Source: Tubiluchus corallicola | Lineage: Eukaryota; Priapulida; Priapulimorpha; Priapulimorphida; Tubiluchidae | Reading direction: 5' to 3' | DNA length: 20,000 bases | Assembly (NCBI GenBank): GCA_030141605.1 | Contig: JAQGDQ010000504.1 | Location: 1 to 20,000 of the forward strand | Shown: in pieces, positions 1-7,237 of the stretch | Layout of the letters: every line of letters starts with the position of its first letter | Position numbering within the stretch: the stretch's first letter is position 1 | The notes under the pieces: model-generated | Seen by the model: only the letters and a program-made list of their open reading frames with translations | The model's database searches: none | What the model was told of the DNA's origin: nothing | Program-made: the position numbers and the translations under genes

Positions 1-998
1 AATGTCATATAGATATAAGAAATCTTCTAAGCTTAATCTTAATCTTCGGATTTTGACTTTTCGACTCCAAGAAATTTCTTTCGTTCTGTTTGTATAAATC
101 TTCATTTTTAATTATGTATATAGAAGATCTTATTATTACATCGTTATTTAAATATCTTCTTATCTTTAAATTTTTTATTAGAAAACTTTTATGAAGTGAG
201 TCAAGCTGCTTTTCTTGAGTGATTGTTAAACGCATGGTTTGCTGTTGTACATTATTATGCTAGTAAATTATAGAAGCGAAATAAATAAATAAATAAAAAC
301 AAATAATAATAAATAAATAAGTGTATGACCTGACAAATAAGACATGATTACATACAGACTTTTGGTGTCAAGCAATTTAATCTAACATTCTATCATTATT
401 TATTTTCTTTTTGTATTTTTACAAACATGCATTTCCTGAAAGTGTTTAAAATGAAGCCAGCCTTAGTCATGTGACCTAAGCTTTAGTAGTATACGCCACC
501 TATCAATCATACTTGTTCTTACACGTAGTTACATTTTCTGTTGCCGCTATGCTGATCATACCGTTTGGTGATACTTGCATTGCTTTGTCTATTTTGTTAC
601 AATTTAACAGTCACTAGTAAATGTAAGTCACCATCTACTTTAATAATTAGTTAATAGTTTAAATTGGTTAGAATTGCTTCAAATCTCTAGAATCGTGAAG
701 CAATAATTTTTCTTTTCAGTCTTATTAAATCTAATTTTTTTATTTTGTCTAAATAGTAATAACCTTTAGCACGTTCTTAAGCACTTTTTCTAATCTGTTA
801 CTTTAATAAATTGCAGGTCTATCGCGCAGATCAATACAGATTTTTGCCGTTTCTTTGCCTGGACTGGGCGCATCCACACAGATGAAACAATAATGTAGGA
901 TTAACAGCCTATTTGTAGCAAAATTCCTCCAGTATGAAAATATTGAATACCTGGCAGTACTTTTCCTGAAGCACCTGAAAATTAAGCGCGGACTTATC
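1..998. other. AT-rich non-coding stretch
   Basis: I see no supported gene here. The stretch is AT-rich, with a short (ATAA)n-like run near 281-320. The reading frame at 5-235 on the minus strand is low in complexity and lies in sequence repeated at about 16670-16762, so I treat it as repeat rather than gene. Confidence 0.6.
20..117 (+). repeat. Dispersed repeat piece, second copy near 16670
   Basis: This segment matches about 16670-16762 in the same orientation. Both contain AATCTTCGGATTTTGACTTT followed by AAGAAATTTCTTT and TTTTTAATTATGT. The match is imperfect, with small indels. In the second copy the piece lies directly beside another repeat block (16433-16600), so it may be part of a longer element cut off by the window edge. 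The family is unknown. Confidence 0.6.
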
Positions 999-1008
999 TG
1001 TAGTTCAC
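999..1008 (+). repeat. Left direct repeat (target-site duplication) of the SINE
   Basis: The 10-mer CTGTAGTTCA occurs here and again at 1544-1553, exactly bracketing the 5S-headed element. This is what LINE-mediated insertion of a SINE leaves behind. Confidence 0.6.
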
Positions 1009-1543
1009 ATCACCGGTTCTCGTCTTATCACGGAAGTTAAGCAACGTAGAGCCTGGTTAGAACTTGAATTTTGACCGCCTAGGAACACCAGGTGCTGTAG
1101 GCTTGCGTGATGCCCACAGTGTATCTCGACATTAGATGGCGGAGCTGCACATGCAGCCAACGGCCTGAGGGCGGAGGAGGTCAAGTGACCCAACGGCTAT
1201 GTGTAGAGGAGTACACCTTCCAAATCAGGAGTGGAGCCCCGAAGGCGGACCAGTGCAGCTTGCTCACTGACTCCGGCAGCTCCTGCAGCCAACCTGGTGC
1301 CAAACGTATCGCTCCGCTTTCTTTTGGACCAGGGAGGAAGAGAGGGGGTTCCTGTTGTCTGGGCAACTCAGTATCTCCATACACCTTGCCCAGGCGTTCG
1401 CCCTGGAGAGGGCACTTCAGTGGTTCAAGGATCGGACTGTTCAGCCACAGTCGACGCTGCAGCTCCATCAATGTGATCAATAACTGACTCTCTTGGTGCA
1501 CACTCCATTGTCTTCCGAGACAGAAGGATGCCAACAACAACAA
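1009..1543 (+). mobile_element. SINE with a 5S rRNA-derived head
   Basis: This ~535-bp retroposon candidate sits in AT-rich DNA but is itself clearly GC-richer. Its first ~95 bases match the 3' three quarters of 5S rRNA. A body of ~400 bases follows, which I cannot assign to a named SINE core domain. The 3' end is a short (CAA)n tail, CCAACAACAACAAC. The 10-bp direct repeat CTGTAGTTCA flanks it on both sides. SINEs with 5S heads are known (zebrafish SINE3, AmnSINE1). The first ~25 bases of the 5S gene are missing or unrecognisable between the direct repeats, suggesting a 5'-truncated insertion or a subfamily with a shortened head. Several open frames overlap it on both strands (1107-1487, 1181-1543 and 1231-1476). 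They carry no recognisable domain and are by-products of its base composition. Confidence 0.75.
1016..1104 (+). pseudogene. 5S rRNA-like sequence (SINE head)
   Basis: The stretch follows eukaryotic 5S rRNA from its TCTCGTC segment, through GGAAGTTAAGCA, GCCTGGTTAG and GACCGCCTAGG, to GGTGCTGTAGGCTT at the 3' end. The internal RNA polymerase III control region is still visible: A box about 1034-1048, intermediate element about 1049-1055 and C box about 1064-1083. The C box is damaged, with TTGAATTTTGACC where the gene normally has a G-rich run. A functional 5S gene is unlikely, because the 5' quarter is absent, substitutions are many and the sequence runs straight into the SINE body without a T-run terminator. 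Confidence 0.8.
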
Positions 1544-1553
1544 CTGTAGTTCA
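1544..1553 (+). repeat. Right direct repeat (target-site duplication) of the SINE
   Basis: Second copy of CTGTAGTTCA, directly after the CAA-repeat tail of the element and identical to 999-1008. Confidence 0.6.
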
Positions 1554-1738
1554 AAAACCTAAAATACACGGTGCCTCAACTTTCAGCTCTTCTATTTAAG
1601 ATGTTGTTCAAGTCTGGGCAAGTTACATTCGCCCTGTTTTAGAATCTTACTTAGAACTCATCTATAAATGAAGCACAAATCAGCAGTATCGAGAAAATAA
1701 AAAAATGTTTAATAATTTTTGGCAAATATTTTATTTAC

Positions 1739-1846
1739 GATCATGCTTTACGTCTTGTGATCATGCTTTATGTCTTACGATTATGCCTAACGTTTTACAA
1801 TTATGCTTTATGATCATGCTTTACGTCTTATGATCATGCTTTGCGT
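1739..1846 (+). repeat. Minisatellite, ~20-bp unit
   Basis: Five to six diverged copies of a unit like GATCATGCTTTACGTCTTGT run head to tail. The central unit has lost about 7 bases. Each unit carries the palindrome TGATCA or a close variant. No coding or regulatory role is visible. Confidence 0.85.
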
Positions 1847-2523
1847 AAGCCCGATGTGGTTACACTCGAAAATTGTAGACAAAAATCGACTTGCAATTTT
1901 TCTTCTAACATTATGCAGTACCATAGACACTTGCTTCCTGTTTCATATCTTAGTGTAAACAATCGATATACTCAAAATTCTAATATAAATTAATCATGTG
2001 TAAAATGCTGAACAGAAGGTTACAAACGTTCACCAATGTCTGTTGTAATTAGAAATTTTAAATTGTAATCAGGAACTTCGTTCAAAACTATAGTCAAAGG
2101 TTTATTGTCTTGATTGTTTACTGACTTTGTGACGTCATTTCTCCAAACTTTTATCTTGTAAACAATGTTTCTTACGCGTTTTTTGACTCGTTTTCGATTT
2201 TTTTGCATTCACAGCTTGTATTCTTTGTACTACCAAGGTGTGACTTAAAAAAACCATTATTTATTATATATTTATCTCTTTTATTTATGAAAACATATTT
2301 GTGGTTTACAGTTTCCACGTTCTTAAAACTGACAAGATGTACGACGGAAAAATGTGAGCAAAAAGACAGTCTAAAATAATTAATTAGTTAATATTAATTA
2401 AAAATGTTATTATTAGTTTTATGATAATAAGACTAGTGGCATATTTTAACAGTAAATTACAGACGGTCTGAAGAAAGACTAAACAAGCATCTAGACCATA
2501 ATCATCTCATGGTGGAAACTTTA
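1847..2523. other. Spacer downstream of lectin gene 1
   Basis: AT-rich sequence between the minisatellite and the stop codon of lectin gene 1. It should contain the 3' UTR and poly(A) site of that gene. A minus-strand AATAAA is present near 2279-2285, about 240 bases past the stop, but AATAAA is common by chance here. A short minus-strand frame at 2020-2208 has no recognisable domain and is not called. Confidence 0.4.
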
Positions 2524-2750
2524 CTACTTGGCATCAGATTCACAAATGAAAAAAAATCCGCTGTTACAATCTATATGGTTCCATTGATAATTCTCATGAG
2601 GCTGCATTAATATGCAAAGCTCTAATCCTTCATGGTCATTAGGTACACCATCAATCCAGTTAGTAAATGTTACGGATTGACCATCAGAAATCCATCTAAA
2701 GTCGTTTTCACTCAGCGTATCTGTTCCCCCATTCCACGTATTTCTCATTT
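2524..2750 (-). CDS. Lectin gene 1, exon 3 (second half of lectin domain)
   Basis: The acceptor reads TTTTTTCATAG followed by AAATGAG. Two bases complete the split codon GAA (Glu), then 74 codons and a TAG stop. It carries NTWNGGTD, the VPN variant of the EPN/QPD site, the WNH variant of WND, and the last two domain cysteines. Confidence 0.85.
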
Positions 2751-5102
2751 CTATGAAAAAATGAACTTGTCAATAAACCTTTTCACAGTTTCGTTGCGTA
2801 CAGTTTGTGTAGGTCAACTGTTACCACAGCAAAGTGTTTCTTAACTACAAACATCACATGACATGTGGTAAAGCAAAGCTGCCTTCCGCATCAGTTCAGT
2901 ATACCTTCAGTTGTTTTACGGGGACTTTAGTTACTTATACATAAGTCTGTGATTTACTAGCAGGATCTTGATCGGGAACAAGAAAAAATGAGCTAGGTAA
3001 TATTCTAGCTAGCCGTTTAAACAGACAAATGCGCTGTGTAGTACACTTGACCTTTGACCCTTGATCATCATCAATTGCTGGAACTGTGAAATGGCTTATT
3101 TAATAACATGCCGATGTGTAATAGGAATTTTTCATTTCTGAAAATGCAGAAATTTTGCATTAAAACGAAATGAAATGAACGACAGAACCAGAGCCTTCAA
3201 AGATCATGTTTTAAAATTTTAGGTGGATGCACCTAAAGCAAAGTAGGCCAGTTAAAAATCCTTAATAAACTTGACAGATGATTATACAAGTTATGGTTGG
3301 GATAGTTTATGAACCTGTTAAACAAGACAGTAAGGCCCGTGTCACACAGCTCATGGAGCAAGACATAATCCATAACCCGTAAGGCGTCTTCTGTCTACCG
3401 TAAGGAGCATATCGTAATACGCGGTTTTGCAATAATCTGTTCTTTCGGCGGGATGCACTAATCAGATTTGTGAATCTTTCAAAATATCGAAAATCAGTCA
3501 ATCGGTGGATGTGGTTTCAATGTGGTTCGCAATACAGTGAACAATGTGGGTTAAACCCATTTATGCTAATTACAGATGAAGTAAAGGAGAATTGAAATGA
3601 TTAAAAGTGATAACGAAAGATTTTCAACTACACTTGAATGTCTGCCAAATCATTTCATTGAAATAACTAATTTCAGCTGCATACAATCGTATTAAATGCT
3701 CAATCAATACAATTGACTGGTATTCTACTTCTTGCATGTATTTCTTATGTGCATTGTGATAAAACTTCAGTCGTAAATAAACGATGTGGGATGAAAGCAT
3801 GTTTTAATGTTTATGAAATGTTATGGTATAATTGAATTGTACATTATAAAAACCACAAATACTTCAGTTATCCTCTTAGCGATGACCGTATGGCCACATG
3901 GCAAATGAATTTATTGGCAAAATTCATTTCGTAATAAGACCCTTATGAACCACTAAAATGGCTTATGAGGAGCCTACCACGCTTTATGGCTGACGGCTTA
4001 CTGTAGGCAAACTGCAGTTGGTGGAGGATGGTAAATGGATTATTTGTGTGATAGGGAGCATTGGTTAGCATACATGGTTTTTCTTTACGGTCTATGCCTT
4101 ATGGATTATGTCCATCCCTGTCTGACACGGGCCTTCATTATACTTGCCATGCACTTTCATGTAGTTTACTATAAACTGATTTTCCAGTTCAGTTTCTATT
4201 GTCAGCAGTTCACTCCTTGCCATTTTGCAGCTTATCACAGCATGATACCAGGATGAACGAGCATCAAGGTAAAACATGTAGCAATGTCCGTCGTAGTATT
4301 CCCCGCCATTTCTGCAACAAGCAGAGCACGACACTGTCTGGTTCTACAGAAAAAATAAAATTAGTAAATCATAGATATGGTGTTAAACTGGTTAGCAAAA
4401 GGGCAGCAAAGACCAACCATAGTCAACCACCCTTTCAATATTGTTGCAGTTTGTAAATAATTAGGCCGTTTTATCAAGAAAATTTTTTTCGTAATTTAGT
4501 GTTAAAAAACTTACATAGGCACTCCTACTAAGTTGCTGAATTAAATAATGAATTGATTAACGTGCTAAGAATGAATTATTACATTCATACAAACCATCAA
4601 TGAAATCACGTGTTAGCTTGAGAGCTGCTGTGATTTCATCATTAAAAATATTACTCGTTAATTGGCATATAATGTAGTGATACTACACTTAACAGAGAAA
4701 AACGCAATGCCCTTTACAGTCTCAAAGATTATGATGTTTATTCAGTAGATTTCACCCTGGCGGGCCTCATCAGCTGAATAGAAATGTATCACGCTCAGGC
4801 TGCTGGCATTTTCTATTCATTTGATGATGCCCGCAAGGGCAAAAAGTTACTTAATAAATATTATAATCTTTGAGACTAGAAAGAGCATTACGTTTTTCTC
4901 TGCTAATGATGACAAATCTCAGTGGAGCTCTCTCGTATTTCTAGTCCTATTATTAAACTTCAAAACGAGTAACATTTGTAACTAAGATCGTTACCTTGTT
5001 GGTACTGACAAAAAGGTTATCTGATGCACTTCCGCTACCCACACTTGACCCAGACAGAGTAACTAGCAGCAATAGTGAGACAGCAAGTGATACGACATCC
5101 AT
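2524..5102 (-). CDS. Lectin gene 1: secreted single-domain C-type lectin, three exons
   Basis: Predicted secreted lectin. Joining 5102-4995, 4343-4148 and 2750-2524 gives 531 coding bases, i.e. 176 residues plus stop, with phases matching at both junctions. Residues 1 to about 23 are a signal peptide (MDVVSLAVSLLLLVTLSGSS). The rest is one long-form C-type lectin domain. It has a CSACC cluster, then the YDGHCY strand, a tryptophan/alanine helix ending in SCK, NTWNGGTD, NWIDGVPND, ELC, YQWNHIDC and FFFICE. The position usually EPN or QPD reads VPN, and the WND motif reads WNH. Two calcium-site residues are thus changed, so calcium-dependent sugar binding is doubtful. There is one N-glycosylation sequon (NQT) at the start of exon 2. 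Intron 2 needs a GC donor. The ligand is unknown. Paralogous to genes 2 and 3, but clearly more distant from them than they are from each other. Confidence 0.85.
2778..2880 (+). repeat. Repeat in intron 2 of gene 1, related to 12214-12330
   Basis: The segment starts just inside the intron from exon 3 and aligns with 12214-12330. Both contain CACAGTTTC, TACCACAGCAA, TTCTTAACTACAA and GGTAAAGCAAA in the same order, with small indels. The distal copy may be a relic of another lectin-gene intron or both may be a mobile repeat. No exon is recognisable next to the distal copy. Confidence 0.6.
3332..4135. mobile_element. ~0.8-kb inverted-repeat element (DNA transposon remnant) in intron 2 of gene 1
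   Basis: Ends are inverted repeats: AAGGCCCGTGTCACACAG at 3332-3349 and its near-perfect complement at 4118-4135. Subterminal inverted matches follow: GACATAATCCATA at 3362-3374 against 4100-4112, and an ACCGTAA motif on both sides. No transposase frame is visible, so it is non-autonomous. A clear target-site duplication is not seen, so the superfamily is undecided. Its right end lies only 12 bases from the exon 2 / intron 2 boundary of lectin gene 1. Confidence 0.6.
4148..4343 (-). CDS. Lectin gene 1, exon 2 (first half of lectin domain)
   Basis: The acceptor reads TTTTTTCTGTAG followed by AACCAG, in phase 0 after exon 1. The exon has 65 codons plus one base. It encodes NQTVSCSACCRNGG, the GHCY strand, the tryptophan-alanine helix and LLTIETELENQF, all typical of the domain. 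It ends in ..GTGCATG with the intron starting GCAAGTAT. Only this GC donor leaves the single base needed by the two-base start of exon 3. The nearby GT at 4143/4142 would break the frame. Confidence 0.85.
4600..4639. repeat. Hairpin-forming inverted repeat in intron 1 of gene 1
   Basis: ATGAAATCAC and GTGATTTCAT form a perfect 10-bp stem around a 20-base loop. The loop has its own small GCT/AGC pairing. Possible remnant of a fold-back element; no function is indicated. Confidence 0.55.
4689..4906. mobile_element. 218-bp fold-back element (MITE-like) in intron 1 of gene 1
   Basis: The two arms, about 4689-4786 and 4807-4906, are inverted copies of each other along almost their whole length, separated by about 20 bases. 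Ends read TTAACAGAGAAAAACG and, on the other strand, TTAGCAGAGAAAAACG. Both arms carry AGTCTCAAAGATTAT and GATGATGCCCGC-like blocks. There is no coding capacity. Single copy in this window and absent from intron 1 of genes 2 and 3, so it inserted after the genes diverged. Confidence 0.75.
4995..5102 (-). CDS. Lectin gene 1, exon 1 (signal peptide)
   Basis: 36 codons from ATG to AACAAG, followed by the donor GTAACG, phase 0. The residues form a short acidic N-terminus, a run of Leu/Val/Ala and a small-residue stretch, i.e. a signal peptide. The layout matches exon 1 of gene 2 (31 codons, also phase 0), which supports this start. Confidence 0.75.
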
Positions 5103-6369
5103 TGTGCATCGGTATTTACAACAGCTGCTATTGTCACATTGAATAATTACTGTTAATTTCTGATTCTACATAAACACAGAAATACATGTATAATAAGTTG
5201 ATAATTTAATAAAAGTACCTAAAGTGCATTGGCTCAACAGAAAAATATTTATGACGATGACTAAAGGAGAGCAAGAAGATGACTAAAGTGGTGTGTTTAA
5301 AATTAATCATCTAGGTTAGTTCTTCTGATAAGGTATAACTACATATTCAGGTTAGAGAGTTTTACACACGAATTCTCTTTGAGCTAAGGCAGTAAGTGTG
5401 AAGGACTTTGTAAGAACTGTTGTGAGTTTTGTTCAATGTCGGAGAGAGCTCACAGCAACTCCGGGAGAGTTTCCAACTTGTTGCCGACAGAACTGCAAAG
5501 CAGTTCATACTTACATGTTTATTCTCAGAGAGAAAACTCGCTAGTTTGAATGTGGCTTTAGGTATTTTAAGGAAGTTCACACAAAGTTTAAGCAGTTAGA
5601 AAATTAACCACCAGAGCTAATTTTACCTGTTGCTGCAGCTTCCACTTCCACTTGTAGCTTGCAATAAATTAAAAGAGGCTTTACAACTGAAATAAATCTT
5701 GATGTGTGTTCTCTTCAACAGGACAGCATTGTTTCGTATTAGTATAATTGTGACGCTGCAGTTCAGTGGTGAAAAAAATCACAATAGGTAAGTATTCCAA
5801 GCAGGTTCATATAAAATTTAAACTGATTTTGCTGTGTGCGTAACTCTTGTGCCATGGAACAAAAAACCGGCTAACCCCAATCACAGGCGTTGTAATTACA
5901 GCTAGCCGAATTTCTAAATGCTATAATTTCTCTTTTAAAACTCATCTTTTCCCTCAGACTCGTTACTTTATTCATTTTTCGTTTATTTTAACAAGCATCC
6001 GCGTATCTTTACTTTAACAACTTTTTCTGCACACTTTACTCTTTACACACAAATTTTGGACCGATCACGTGACTTCCATGGTTTTCCGTAAGCACTAGCT
6101 GCTTAAGCTAATTCAAACTTCTTCAGCAGCTTAACTAATTCTCCCGCAAAAATATTAAAAAAATAGTTTTTTGCAAAAACTTCTGGTGAAGATTGACAGT
6201 GAGCTACCTTCCTTCAAGACGAGTGACGTCATTGAAAAAAGAATGGGCATTGAAAAGTAGGAGCACCGAAGCAGAGAACTTTACTAGATACATGCTTACT
6301 GCAGTTTTATAACTAAATCCTTCTAACTTTTTCGCGAACTTTGAAATAAGCCTAACTTCATTGACTTGG
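5103..6369. other. Spacer upstream of lectin gene 1
   Basis: No gene is recognised. The part next to 5102 should hold the promoter and 5' UTR of gene 1; no convincing TATA box can be singled out. Positions 5268-5357 recur at about 16770-16858. The segment from 5358 to about 6377 is missing from the second copy of the duplication. Confidence 0.45.
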
Positions 6370-6388
6370 GGTTAGAGTAAATTAAAAT

Positions 6389-6509
6389 AAAAATGTCAGC
6401 CAGCATAAACTTAAGCAAAGACAATTGTTTTATTCAGACAAAGCTTTAGCAACATTTCGACACAGTTAAGGCCATGTTCAGGCAACAGGCAACCTAAATA
6501 AAAATACAG
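6389..6509 (+). mobile_element. Retroelement-tail-like repeat, forward copy
   Basis: A ~120-bp block with AAAAATGTCAGCCAG, CTTAAGCAAAG, TTTTATTCA, GCAACATTTCGACAC and CAGGCAACAGGCAAC. It matches the complement of 9303-9425. From memory, the ACGTTTCGAC...CAGGCAACAGGC style of sequence is typical of Penelope-like element ends, but I could not check this. Confidence 0.5.
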
Positions 6510-7013
6510 TGCGAAAATACAATATTCAATATTGTATCAATTAAATAGGACAAATGCTAAATTGTAAATTTACATGTGGGATCGTGTGATGCAAAACCAA
6601 ATGGGAGAAAAAATGAAGTTATGCTACTACAACGCTGTTCATTCATTAACAAATGCATGTAGGTGGTAACAAGAGGAATTTTTGAACAAGCCTTTGCATT
6701 TTTATTTTCAAAATTCGTTTTTCCCATCACCAAACAGTTTAGCAAAGTGATAAAACAATCTATGGGTATGCAGGAGTAGATGAAATTCTTAAAAAAGAAA
6801 AGTCAAACACAGTGAAAGATAGATTTTATATTATGCAATGCAAAAAATTCCTACAGGCAACAGACAATTTTTCAGAAGTAAATCTCCATTGATAGTTGCT
6901 AGAGGAGACACAAGATTTCATCGTAACGTGCACCTAAAAAAACAACTCTCGTTTTTTGTGAAGTCATGGCATTAGGTGATGGTAAAGTCCAATTTAAAGT
7001 ACAAAACTCCAAA

Positions 7014-7237
7014 TCAGTTCGTAATGGCTTTACAAATAAAATTTTTATTATGTCTACAGCCCTTATCATTCCATTTGTAATTCCTCCCTCTCACTTGCAA
7101 ACAGTCTTCTTCTCCTCCATGGTTATCAGGCATTGTCTCTGACCAATTGGTGTATATGATTGGATCACCATTAGAAATCCATATCCAGTGACCTTCTCTG
7201 TGTTGATCCGTCCCACCAAGCCAGGTATCTCCCATTC
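7014..7237 (-). CDS. Lectin gene 2, exon 3 (second half of lectin domain)
   Basis: The acceptor reads CTTTCATAG followed by GAATGGGAG. Two bases complete a split Arg codon (A + GA), then 73 codons and TGA. It holds WLGGTD, MPD, WND and the two terminal disulfide cysteines. Compared with gene 3 it lacks one codon in the loop before the WND motif. Confidence 0.87.

Noticed and set aside
1016-1104. Functional 5S rRNA gene
   Set aside because: The 5' quarter is absent, the C box is altered, and there is no T-run terminator after the 3' end.
1107-1543. Overlapping open frames on both strands, up to 126 codons
   Set aside because: They lie inside the 5S-headed SINE, have no domain, and are explained by its GC-richer composition.
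2020-2208. 62-codon minus-strand frame with a YKIKVWRND strand-like stretch
   Set aside because: The VYKIKV pattern faintly recalls netrin-like domains, but there are no cysteines, a stop codon lies directly upstream, and no clear splice sites frame it.
4035-4256. Plus-strand frame opposite exon 2 of gene 1
   Set aside because: Shadow of the lectin exon and the end of the inverted-repeat element.
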